Origin: Prostheceraeus crozeri
Taxonomy: Eukaryota; Platyhelminthes; Polycladida; Euryleptidae
Direction: 5' to 3'
Length of the DNA: 64,000 nt
NCBI GenBank assembly: GCA_907163375.1
Contig: CAJQUW010016913.1
Span: 124,001 to 188,000, forward strand
Shown here: in pieces, positions 35,968 through 46,599 of the stretch
How the letters are laid out: each line of letters begins with the position of its first letter
Position numbering within the stretch: the first letter of the stretch is position 1
The notes under the pieces: model-generated
Told to the model about the DNA's origin: nothing
What the model saw: only the letters and a program-made list of their open reading frames with translations
Database searches by the model: none
Program-made: the position numbers and the translations under genes

Positions 35968-36249
35968 CTACACGTTTATTCCAATAGCTATATCGCCGGA
36001 TCTCTCACTGAGGAGCCCAGTAATCAACAATGACATATCGTGATTGTTGTCACACTGTCTTGCAGAATGTATAATTCCGTGCGTTTGTAGAAATTCAACG
36101 GAAGTCTTCTCATCCTTGCAAATCGATGCCAGAGTCAACAAGTTCATCCTTGATCGAAGTGACAATGAGACAGGTGCAGCGATCGTGTGTGTTGTCCCTA
36201 GGCAATGAGTCACATATATGTGCGTATATGCGCCGACGATCAAGGTCAA
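35968..36249 (-). pseudogene. N-terminal fragment of a Merlin (ISXO2-like) transposase
   Basis: The frame contains SICKDEKTSVEFLQTHGIIH and SARQCDNNHDMSLL. ISXO2-like transposases often begin with a similar block, in which a phrase like EFLxxHGLL is followed by a zinc-knuckle-like C-x2-C and a short conserved M-x-L. Here the second Cys is not present (CDNNHD). No DDE catalytic segment follows, because the element is only about 0.67 kb without its insertion. Identification rests on this short motif and the position between long inverted ends with an 8-bp flank match. It is not functional. Confidence 0.45.
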
Positions 36250-36259
36250 CCATGAACAG

Positions 36260-37409
36260 TAGGGTTTACAATCCCGAGATCTCGGATCCCGGGATCTCGA
36301 CCCTATTTCCGAGATTAAAAATCCCGGGATTACGTCTTCGAGATCTCGAGGTATTTCGAGATATTTGAAAGATTGGCCCTGAGTTCCTTCTAAGTGACAT
36401 AGTTAAGAGAGTCAATGGCTTTTTTGAAAATGCATCTAAATTTTTTATGTTCCAAGTTTGATAAATTGCTAATGTGCTGTATTTGCCGAGCTAGCTGGTT
36501 AAGCCTCGTTCACATGATGACATTAGTGCCGAGGAGCAGCGCGAAATCTGGGCTAAATCAATGCCGTGACACAAACCGTTCAGACGCTTAATAAACAGTG
36601 TTGTGACACTGCTACTAGTATTGCTTCTGTAAACTGAAAATACTTCGTAAATTGATAGCTGAAAGACAAATCACAACGATTTAAAATAACGACTAAAGGC
36701 CCGTTCAAGGCTCGTTCAGACAGAGCTAGATTTGCGGTTTGCGGTCTTTGAGGGAAAAACCGTCGAAGAAACCGTCATTCAACCCAGTGAGTCTCCCGAA
36801 TTCGCTCTATTGACAGGTCACCGGACTGCTACTGCAGCTGCGCTGTGTTGGTTTTTACACATCGACAACGAATTGTGTCTCGGTGATTAATTGACGGTGA
36901 AAGACAATTTGAAAAAAATCATCAATTATCGACAAAATGACATTGCAGTTGTATTCATCTTGTTGTTGTGATGAAGACAATGTTTCGTTCATCAAAATCG
37001 ACCCAGTGGTTCAGAAGTTATGTCAAAAAATGCATTTGCTCTCTAAGTGAATGTAGGCCTATGCTCAACTGATAAGTGAGTACCGTTGACAGAAAGTCTT
37101 CGAAACACAAAATTGGCGATAGCTCAGCTAATATTACATCAAATTTAACAAAATAGACTTCATTTTACTTGTCATTTCATGATTGTGAAGATGGTGCAGA
37201 CAGTTGCTTACACAGATATAGAAAATCTTTTGCCAATACTCATTATCACATCAGTTGACAAGCACGTATCGTCTTTTGAAATATTTCTTGAAACTTAATG
37301 ATTAAAAACATATACAGTATACATAAATCTCGATCGAGATCCCGGGATTGCGATTAGCCAGTCTCGAAAATCCCGGGATTGAGAAAACGGCTCGAGATTG
37401 TAAACCTTA
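36260..37409. mobile_element. Non-autonomous hAT element nested in the Merlin-like element
   Basis: The left end tagggtttacaatcccgag (36260) is matched in inverse by the right end (to 37409), which reads taaggtttacaatctcgag on the other strand. The 8-bp atgaacag flanks both sides perfectly (36252-36259 and 37410-37417), the hAT signature. Near both ends the palindrome atcccgggat and gagatctcg-type words recur as subterminal repeats. The 1.15-kb element has no significant open frame. Its perfect target duplication shows it is younger than its diverged host element. Confidence 0.9.
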
Positions 37410-37689
37410 ATGAACAGTCATTTTAGAGGATTGGCATATTCTATGTTATCGACTGTAGCGCAGCAACTATTTATCCGATTTGAATGAAATTTGGTTTGTA
37501 GAGAGAAAATATCCATAGCTAGACACTCCTCAAGTTTCATAGCGATCAGTTCAGTATAACATGATTTATCGAATTTTGAAGGAGTGGGGGGGGATCAAAC
37601 TTACAAGTACCCGTAAGTCTTTCGGGTAAGTTGCAGTGATGATATTGCCTTTAAAATGACAGCCTAAATCGCCGGCGTGTAGCGATATG

Positions 37690-38063
37690 CATTGTTACTG
37701 AACCTATGATGACAGTGGTGAGCAACGCGTGGCCACTTGGACATTGCTTATTTGAATCGGTGAAGAGAAAATGGCCCACTCCAACTTTGACCTTTAAATG
37801 TGGTTCCAAGCTTGAGGTAGATCTTCTTTAGAATTTGCAAAAGCATGAACTAATGATTTATTGAGAAATATGATGGCGTGAACATTTTCATTCGTTTCTG
37901 AGTTAAATTCTGATGTTGTTGAAGTTGACCTCACTTTTATCCTAGTATATAAAAGATTTATGTCATGTGGAATTAAGAGCTCGAAACTACGGTAGTATCA
38001 TTCGCATTGTGATATAAATGAGTCATCTGAGTTGTTTGTCTGATAGACTATCAATGATTTTGC
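37690..38063 (-). repeat. Dispersed repeat, second copy, left part (split by hAT)
   Basis: The inverse of 37695-37875 matches 32333-32505. This part ends at gattttgc (38056-38063), the target duplication of the hAT element; the copy resumes after 41344. Confidence 0.65.
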
Positions 38064-41000
38064 TAGTGTTCGGCATTACTCGCATAGTGATACTCGAGTA
38101 TTACTCGAGTAATTGATTCGAGTACTCGAGTACTCGAATGAAAAGTTAATGTATTCTATGATAAGGATATACTTTTATTTCTATTTCTAGGCATATCATG
38201 AAAATGTTTGTTACTATACTGTGTTGTTTAGTTTACATACATGTGCGATATGTCACTTCCTCTTATTTATCTATCAAAATATCTTTATTACATATATTAT
38301 AATAATTAATTATCACTGATACAAATTAACAATGAATGAAATTAAAACGAATTGAATAATATTTAGAACAGATAGCGATGTAATCCTTCACCTTCCAGCG
38401 CGGATGATGCCAATTTAATCCATTTAAGGTCGATCAAATGCGGTCACTGAACCATTATAAAGCTATGAATTATCTAGAGAATAGACCTACGAGTATTTCT
38501 AGAATTTCAAATAGTTCTGACATCATCATTCCTATTTTCTAGTAGACCATTATATTTTTGCGGCACAGGCGCAAAGCAATATAGCAGCGAAGATTTCAAC
38601 CTAAAATTCCTTTGTTCAGTTCATAATTTAGATTCGTGTATGCCATTATACTTCAATAAGGAAAAAGCAATGGTATGCCACTTTTTTCTTAATCATCTCT
38701 AACTCAATATCTCTAATCTCTTTATAACAGAATCTTTAATCAACGTGCTACAAATTTTTGGATAGGAAATGAAGTAATCGAACGGTCTTTGGTTTCAGTC
38801 TGTTTCGTTTCTCAGTGACGATTTGACCAGCCGTAGAAAATGCTCTTTCTGAACTTACAGACGTAGCCGGAATTCCCATGTAAAATCGGCTGATCTTTGC
38901 CAACAGCTGATGTTTTGTCTTATTCACTCTCCACCATGATAGCGGATCTTCTGTAATAGGTATTTCTGCTTCTGCCAAATACAGATCAAGCAAGTGTTTC
39001 GATTGATTCTTTTGTTTGCTACTATTTCCAGTTTCAGTGATAAATGTACCATACAGTACTTCCAGTTCCGATGGTATAGTTGAATCTTTTGTCGAGCTGT
39101 CGACGGCCATTTCTTCTCTGTTTCCTTCAATTTCTAAAAGTGAATCCAATTCAGCTCTCACAGACTTGTATGCCTTTCTTCGTGCGGTTTCTGATAAAAA
39201 TGGAAGGGTTTTGAAGCGAGGATCTAGCACACATGCAACCTCCATCACATTCCTGATGTCATCCTCAAAAAATCTTTTTTCTAAATACTCACAAAATGTT
39301 TTTTTCATTTCTATTATAAATTTCTCGTCATTGTCTTTTGAGTGCATCGTGTTTGTCAGTAAATTTATAACGACAGGATAAATTGAAGATAAAGTGACGG
39401 ACTTCTCTGCACTCATTTTGGTTGATATAAGATGAAGTGGTCGGAGAACAGAAACAATTACTTCAGCCTTCGACCAAAAATCAGCTGAAGGTATTCCTTC
39501 TTTGTTTTCAAGCATTACGTGGATAACAGGTTTCTTCATTGCAATCAATCGTTCTAACATCTGAAATGTACTCCCCCACCGTGTCACAACTTCTTGTTTC
39601 AACTTTCGGAAAGGTATGTGATCAAATTTTTCCGACGCTCTGACTAAGGACAATGTTTGAGAAGGGGAATGATGAAAATGTCCCACTATTTTTCTGGCTT
39701 GCCGAAGGTTTTCAACGATTTCTTCTTGCTTTAACGCATGTACAAGGGCGCACTGCAAGATATGAGCAAAGCAGTTGATCACAATCCTGAAGTTCATAAA
39801 TCCGGTTGCTTTTCTCATATTCGCCGCACTATCCGTAACTATTGCAACCTGATTAGGATGTATATTCCACTCACGGCACATATTGGAAAGGTGATCAGAG
39901 ATGTTGTCAGCAGTATGTGACCCCGGGCAGGAATTCACTTCAACGCATTTCGAAGATAACTCCCACGATGATGAAAGAGTAGATATTGTCAAGCTAAGAA
40001 AAGACTCGGCTTGGTTCGATGTCCAAATGTCAGTGGTTACTGCACAAACAGTTTCGGATGAATCGTCAAGTTCTTCTTTGATCTTTTGCTTCGTATCATC
40101 GTAAATTTTCTCCATATCCCGTTTTAATTTACGAGCTGATGGGAGATCGAAGTTAGGGTTCAGCTCTTTCACAAAATCCTTGAAATCTTGGTTTTCCACA
40201 ATGTTTAATGGCTCATAATGTCTCGCGATGAATTTGATGAGTCTTTCACTACATGATTGAGAATCAAAAGAAACCTTATTTCTTGGTGTTGACTTCACAA
40301 AAACATTCAATGACGAAGCTGATGCTGTTGATGCTCTTGAGTTCTTTAGATCATGAAAATGTTTCAAATGGTTCCATAATTTTTTGTCGTCGATGAACAG
40401 AGAGTTAATATATGATTGGGGTTCTTAAGGCATACTGCTTTACCAGTCGATGTATCGCGTCGGAAATGTTTCCAAACATCAGACTTCTTCGTCGGCGCCA
40501 TAATGATCAACTGAAGAAATCAATCCTCAATTTCATTCGGATGTCTGTAAGAAAAGCGTCACCCGTTGCGCAGCATATTTTGCCAGGGGAGCGGCTACAA
40601 CTGCGAATAAAAACCATCCGATGTTTCTACGTCATAAATCACGTGATTTATTCACAGACCTAGGATTAGGGAAGACTGCCTTCTTTCATTCATTCACCGT
40701 TGCTTGCGCTGAAGCCGCAAAATTTTTGTTTAATCGGACGGCCGCTGAAAATACTTGGGCAAGAAGTTAGAGTTGGCCACCGGCAAAACATGAAAGATCG
40801 GTAAATGATAATGTTTTGCATAAATTGCATCATGCTATATTTTGTTTAATTGCTAAATTGACAAATGTGTGACACCTCGAGCATGTAACATTTCGCTCCA
40901 TTTCCCCATCTGACATCCGTACCGTGTATGAAATAATGATAGGAATCGGCATGGAAGCTTGACTGACGCAGTTATGAAGTGATGCTACCACGGTCGGTAC

Positions 41001-41344
41001 TCGGTACAGTAGATTCAGTACTCAAAGAAAAAAATGAATCAATAGACTAATGATATCGCGAAAAAGAAATTTTGGCTAAATGTTATTCAACTATTATAAT
41101 AGCAAAAATGCAATGCAAGTTGAATTATTGCTCAAATAGATGCACAAAAATGAAAATGCTAATACAATCTTTATTCACTGTCCATTATATAGCTTGTAGT
41201 TCAAGAAAACATCAGCCAGAAAACTTTAACAAATAGTTTCGACTGGAATAAATCGATAGAATCTACTCGAGTACTCGAATCAATACTCGAGTACATGTGA
41301 TTCGAGTGAGTACTCGAGTACTCGAGTACTCGTGCCGAACACTA
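38064..41344 (-). mobile_element. Full-length hAT transposon, 3,281 bp, with perfect 8-bp duplication
   Basis: The left end tagtgttcggcattactcg and the right end (cgagtactcgtgccgaacacta) are inverted for the outer 12 bases (tagtgttcggca). The gattttgc flanks both sides (38056-38063 and 41345-41352). Subterminal clusters of tactcgag and actcgagt lie at both ends (38090-38135 and 41260-41333), likely transposase-binding repeats. The minus strand codes a transposase. The perfect duplication and a 539-codon open frame indicate a recent insertion. It landed in an older dispersed repeat and split it. Confidence 0.95.
38748..40501 (-). CDS. hAT-family transposase (ZBED-like), frame broken in the BED finger
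   Basis: A transposase that cuts and joins its own element's ends in the nucleus. The open frame from 40367 to 38748 gives 539 residues. Catalytic triad candidates of the RNase-H-like fold are D113 (VTTDIWTS), D179 (IVTDSAANM) and E507 (SVSSERAFS). The NCFAH-x-LQ motif is at about 198-206, RWGSTFQM at about 263-270, and the hATC dimerisation region at about 440-539 (DPLSWWRVNK, FYMGIPATS). Upstream, from an ATG at 40501, the strand reads KKSDVWKHFRRDTSTGKAVC, the start of a BED zinc finger. Its end, LWNHLKHFHD, continues into the 539-residue frame. The two halves are out of frame by one base at a run of six A, and the second zinc Cys is not seen. Either the gene is newly dead or an A is missing in the assembly. 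Confidence 0.88.
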
Positions 41345-41770
41345 GATTTTGCCATTTAGTAACCTCGAAGGTCAAACTTAGGACAAGTTGTGAATATTGA
41401 TATTATGTACTGTACCCTTCGAAAACGAAATACATTATGAACGAGCTTTTAAGACCTTAAGCTTTTTTTGTGTCGTGTACTGGTGTGATTTCCGTAGCTG
41501 GACAAAGCAAGCATTGTTACTTGTTGTAGCCATAGCTACGTGAATTTGTCGAGAAAATAATTGCAATAATTTCAACTAAACAATAATTAATTGCAATTAA
41601 TTTTTGCTGGCCCCTGGAATGGCATTATCACCCAAGTATCGTTAGCGGAGCCTATGCGTGGTTTTCGAAAGCTGTTTATGTTTGGATGAGGCACGCCTAT
41701 GTGTACCTAGGTGCATGTAGTTTAACCAGTATTTATTTATATTATTTTACATTGTACAGCATGTGGGCGG
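41345..41770 (-). repeat. Dispersed repeat, second copy, right part (after hAT)
   Basis: The inverse of about 41600-41765 matches 32105-32262 (shared words include gtacaatgtaaaataa and ctttcgaaa). It begins directly after the hAT element with the duplicated gattttgc at 41345-41352. Confidence 0.65.
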
Positions 41771-42122
41771 ACAGATGTAATATTAGACCGTTATTTATAC
41801 ATTTAGATTACAGACCGTAGTTATAGAACGTCATTTCTCGATGAAGTAAGACAATATCATCACATTACTAAAAAGGACATATTAGGAATCGCCTCAATGC
41901 CATTTTCACATGTAATGCGATGATGAACGGTGGAATGTTTCTGCCTAGATGATACTTCTTACCCAAATTAGACGGTCCTTATTCTGTAATTAAGGCCGAC
42001 TAATTTAGAACTGAAGATATATGAGAGACTCGTAGAAAAATGACAGTTGCAATATTGGCTGTCAGTAGTAGCGATGAATGATTAGTCTGTCGAATTGGGT
42101 GCCATCGGAATATTTATTTAGG
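41771..42122. other. Short spacer, no gene seen
   Basis: AT-rich sequence between the dispersed repeat and the third pogo-type element; nothing recognisable. Confidence 0.45.
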
Positions 42123-42949
42123 TACAGTGGACTCTCGATATAAGAATCACATCGGGAAATTATGTTTTGATTCTTGTAACGAGATTATTCTTATAACGAG
42201 AGTTTTTTATGAGAACTCATGCTTTTTATTTGTAGAAATGATGATATACATCATCATTAGTAATCAGCATAGATAAATGCTTACGTAACTATTGAATAAG
42301 ATGTTTCTTTGTGGTTACTATTACCCTAATTACACTTACATACTTAAAGAAAACAAGAAGACAAAAGAAACATTCTTTTTCAGTTCAGCTTCAACTTCGT
42401 CTAAAAAAGTCTGATATCTTGCTTTGGTGAAGGCTCTCATTGGTTCGTTTTAGGATTACTTCTCCTATCTTCCTAAGGGCTGAGAGGAGTTATAGTCATC
42501 TCCACCTCGTGTTATGAGTTCTGATGACGCACATTGTCAATTCTAATCGAAGGGTATAGTAAAATAACGCAATTGCCGAGGATTTCAGTGGATTTCATCT
42601 CAAGGTTAAACTTGATATCATGACGCTTTTATCTGACGTCCATTGGCAAATATAATCAATAAAAAGTAGGATTACGCCATTGGTGAGTATTTCGGCCAAT
42701 AACAGTTCAAGTGTCATTCACTGATTCTTATAACGAAAGTGTGTCCTTATTTATTCTTATAGCGAGTGCAAAATACATAGTATTTCATGCGAAATTGTTG
42801 AATGACTATTTATGACTATTTATCCATTGATTCTTATAACGAGCGGAAAACTTATAACGCTGTATAGAAATGTTTCGGGAAAATGGATTTGATTCTAATG
42901 ACGAGTCTATTCTTATAACGAGTGATTCTTAAAACGAGAGTTCACTGTA
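42123..42949. mobile_element. Pogo/Tigger-type MITE with unexpanded subterminal repeats
   Basis: Ends cagtggactctcgatataag (42125) and cagtgaactctcgttttaag (inverse, ending 42947) are inverted repeats of about 26 bp with few mismatches, and TA abuts both. The caGT-ctctcg start is typical of pogo/Tigger elements. A word close to gattcttataacgag occurs about nine times (near 42171, 42187, 42722, 42757, 42829, 42849, 42890, 42910, 42925). All copies are in the orientation of the right end, so the left end makes a hairpin with its first neighbour. There is no transposase. It looks like the unexpanded version of the 16.4- and 20.6-kb elements. Confidence 0.8.
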
Positions 42950-44139
42950 TCGTAACAAATCTCCTAAATCGGATAGCTCTGAGAGGATGCAAGCAAGTTC
43001 GGATATATTCATGAGTGTGAATTTCTGGCTTGCTTAGTATCTGAAATAAACTCAGTTACAATAGCCTAAAATGCCCACTGCAATTTACGAATTTCTAACT
43101 GAACAAGAAAACCAGTCAAGAATATTTCAGTTCGGAAACCAGTCCATTGCAGATCATCACATTGAAACAGTGATTTCGTAAGCCAGGATTCGAAACACAT
43201 TTCTGATTTTCGAGCAATAACACCTTATATAACCGAAAACTACCGATTCATTTTCATTCCAGCTGTCAATGATGATACATCCGTTTCTCAATCAGATAGG
43301 TGTCGCTGTATGTTCACATTTAATACAGCCCTATGCTGATAAAGTTGTCTAACGTCGCGATTTCAGTCACATTGACTACATTTCGAAATATTGTTATCGG
43401 AAATAGACAATAATTGACGTCTGTAGTCAAGAACTTGCCCTGACGTCATACATTTGTTAATACACGCGAGCCGTTCGGGTATCGATCGGTTTAATGCGCT
43501 ATCAACGAAATAGTAACTTTAAAATTATAATTCATTGTATAATTCAGAATTATTTCACATTGGAGCATCTAAAAAGGTCTCTGTAAAACGACCCGGGGAC
43601 ATTATACTAGAAAGGTACTTCCAGTAGTTGTCTCTTTGCAGGGCTGTGGAAGTTCAAAGTTCAGCAGTGTATACCATGGATCTGCCATGGCATGTGATGC
43701 TAAATTCTCTGATACTTTCAGAAATATACCGCATCTCTAATTCACAAGCAATTCACAAATGTACGGATTCTATTTTCTATTATCTAAAATCATTCCAGAG
43801 AAGATAATGTATATGAAATTTGCCAATGCATGGAAAACTGCATGGTTATAGATCCATTTCTGTGGCAATATATCGTTAAACTTCGTAATTCTAGTTTGGA
43901 AATATATTTCAAAGAATGCACTGATGTCTATGCATTCATATGCACTGATATGAGTGCGGACTATATTCGCCCACCATTACAATGGTGAGGTAAATATCCA
44001 TTTTAAATGCAAATCACACATTATTATGCCTCGATAAAACATCACATGGCTCTACACTTCTAAGAAACATACGTAACATATCAATCGTGAAAATCCAAGC
44101 ATGCATAATACTCTATTAAATAATGCATTCCTGTAATAT
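42950..44139. other. AT-rich spacer, no gene seen
   Basis: No open frame, array or inverted ends recognised. Occasional polyadenylation-like words only. Confidence 0.45.
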
Positions 44140-44442
44140 GTGGGAATTGACACAGCTTTCGTACAGATTAAGACGAGGCATCAAGAACATAAGCGAACTA
44201 TTAAAAACAAAAGTACATCGAGCGCCCTTTATCAACACTTAATAGACAAACATAATGGCGGTGGCGACATCGGGACTTTTCAGGTTGGTCTCATTAGCAA
44301 ACTGACCAACATACGAGATACAACAATAACAGAAGCCAAAGCAATCACACAACTTAATCCAGCAATCAATAGGAAACATAAATTACCTTTTTACAATCTA
44401 ACTTCACAGTTCAACAGCCAATCATACATGCAACCACAGAAT
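44140..44442 (+). pseudogene. GIY-YIG-like C-terminal fragment, probably Penelope-like retroelement
   Basis: The frame reads RHQEHKRTIKNKSTSSALYQ, HLIDKHNGG, FQVGLISKLTNIRDTTITEA and KAITQLNPAINRKHKL. The order R-x-x-EH, SALxxH, FxVxxI, E-A-x-x-I and a P-x-xNR ending is that of the second half of GIY-YIG endonuclease domains attached to Penelope-like reverse transcriptases. The GIY and YIG strands themselves and the reverse transcriptase are not seen. The fragment is dead and isolated. A different GIY-YIG-bearing element cannot be excluded. Confidence 0.45.
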
Positions 44443-45800
44443 TAGATTGTTTAATCGTATCACTTTGCTAGAAGTGCAAACTGATTCAAACAGATGGCAC
44501 ATGCAGGAACTTAATAAGTGGGCAAAAAGAAATTTTCAATACCTTACAGAGATAGGAAAAATAGTCGTGCGCCGCTTGCGGATTGCTCAGAATTCCTTCA
44601 AAATGCTCCGATCGCCACGATTCCTTCAGATTCGAAGAATTCAGATCATTGCGCAAACGTTTTCTCGATAATGTTGGCCCTTTCGATCATTTTTAAAAAA
44701 AGTTAGCAGTCGCACGAAAAGACGTTCACAAACTTCTCTGTAGAACTTCACATCGTCTGTGTCTCTTTGCTGTGTGATCCGGTTGATAACAGTCACTGAA
44801 ACTTTGCACAATTTGGCGTGTTTAATGTTGAACTGGCTGCTCAATGTTCGATTGCTATGATATTTAGTCAGGAGATTGTGCCATTTTATTAACGTTACAT
44901 GTTCCAATGTTTCCCTTCTAGTCAAACGGAAGAAGAGACCACCTGTCTAATTCTGTGGTTTCAACACAGTTCTTGATATCATTCACTCTTATATAAACCT
45001 TCACAAATGTTGCATCTGTGCCATCCAAACATCGACCGTTGAAGCCGCTGGACGCCGAAGGCCTGTCTTTGATACTTTTAACTTTTACTTTATTATTATC
45101 GGTCTATAAATTGAAAAGGGGAGTTTTGATTGCTTTCATATAACTTTCTCATCATACTGTAGATCAAAAACCTAAATATCTAATGGAACATCAATGTCAA
45201 TTTCTCTTTTCCGACTTCATTTGATGAGCATCTCTGATATAGGAAGTGCTAACTGACAATGTAAACTGAAATTGAAATATCACAACAATCATCTGCAAAT
45301 ATCAGATTCAATCTTGAATTAAATGTGAAAGAATTATTTGCATTCCGAGGTAATTGCAACACCTATATCTGTCCCGTTACAACAATAGTCAATTCAAGCT
45401 TCACAACATATTTACAATCGTAAGAATAACGATCCTATTTCTACTGTGCATTTCAAACGACTGACAACATCGTACCATCATACTGGTGTCTAAGAATAGC
45501 GAAAAGACAATGACACGGCCCTTACAATGTCAGTAAAATAGGAAGCTTTAAACTAATCGTCGGTGTAAAATATCGCAAATAAGTAATACGTAGAGTTGCG
45601 CGCAGGACTCAGACAAATAGTCGGAGTTGGAATGACTACCGCATTTATCCTTATCACCTGCTATGACAGTTTGGTTGTCGCCGATTCGATTCATCAAAAT
45701 TTAAACCACTTCCAAGTATTATTTCTTTTTACTTTTAAATCAATTGTGCGAAATACTGCCTTAACTAGAAAATGTATCTTTTGAAGAGGTAAGCTAATAA
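44443..45800. other. Flank of the GIY-YIG fragment, no gene seen
   Basis: Open frames at 44447-44706 (plus) and 44641-44925 (minus) overlap and show no domain I can name; some of this may be the 3' region of the same retroelement. A short gc-rich stem-like stretch, gaagccgctggacgccgaag, lies near 45040. The remainder is AT-rich. Confidence 0.35.
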
Positions 45801-46171
45801 CAGGGTAGCCACTCTTATCAAAAATAAAAACCGCAGAGTCAAATCGGAATGGTGCCCCTAGAAAAGCTCCCCTTCACAATCTTAAGAGGGCCCCTTCACG
45901 ATCTCAAGAGGGCCATCACAATCTTAAAGGGCCCCTTCACGATCTCAAAGGGCCCCTACACGATCTCAAGAGGGCCCCTTTACAATCTCAAGAGGGCCCT
46001 CACAATCTTAAGGGCCCTTCACATTCTAAAAGGGCCCCTCATGATCTCAGAATGGCCCCTAAAATGCTTCAAAATCCAAATTATTTGTTCCTTAGTAGAA
46101 CATTTTCCCTCTACTTAGTTTTGTCCAAAAAAGCTGGAATTCGGGTTAAAACCGGAAGAGTGGCAGCCCTA
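45801..46171. mobile_element. MITE with cagggctgccactctt ends, copy 2 (short array)
   Basis: The left end is cagggtagccactctt. The right end reads agggctgccactctt on the other strand. Flanking segments (ttatcaaaaataaaaaccg on the left and aatccaaattatttgttcct on the right) match copy 1 at 31380-31955. The internal 19-bp-type array (about 45860-46065) is roughly half the length of that in copy 1. No clear target duplication is visible here. Confidence 0.8.
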
Positions 46172-46599
46172 TACTAGACAATAAAAAATGCTTTGCTAAT
46201 GGTCTGCATGTCTTTAGGCCTTTCTCTTCATTAAAATTCAAACCTATTATACAAGTAGCCCGATCGTCGGAGCGAGTTTCTGCAGAGAACACTTTGTGAC
46301 TACTATGAATCTGCGCGTCTGCCGAGTTCTACCCGGTTGCCCTTCCTGTGAGCCAGCACTAAAGAAACAAATGCAAACGCAATGGGAAACAGATTAAAGT
46401 AATCTGCAAAAATGAGATTTTCTATGTTTTATCTGATTAATTGAAAAGTGTTAAATCATAAACTCATGTATTCATGAGCTATTCATGATTTAACGCATTC
46501 AGATTTAGCATCCTTATGTTAGCAAACACAACATTTTCGGCACTTTTAGGAACATTTAGCCATTTTCTCATATACATCATCGACCAAACAAGGTTACGC
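46172..46599. other. Spacer, no gene seen
   Basis: AT-rich sequence preceding the retroelement C-terminal relic; no recognisable feature. Confidence 0.4.

Larger units (their letters stand above)
35787..37611 (-). mobile_element. Merlin-like DNA transposon relic with long inverted ends, interrupted
   Basis: Arms of about 165 bp at 35787-35951 and 37445-37611 are inverse copies at about 90 percent identity. Each starts ggtacttgtaggttttatcc or ggtacttgtaagtttgatcc. Flanks are cataagtc and cgtaagtc (7 of 8 bases), fitting an 8-bp target duplication. Removing the nested hAT element (36260-37409 plus its duplicate) leaves an element of about 667 bp. The minus strand holds an ISXO2/Merlin-like N-terminal piece (35968-36249). 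The family call is moderate; the element boundaries are better supported. Confidence 0.65.
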
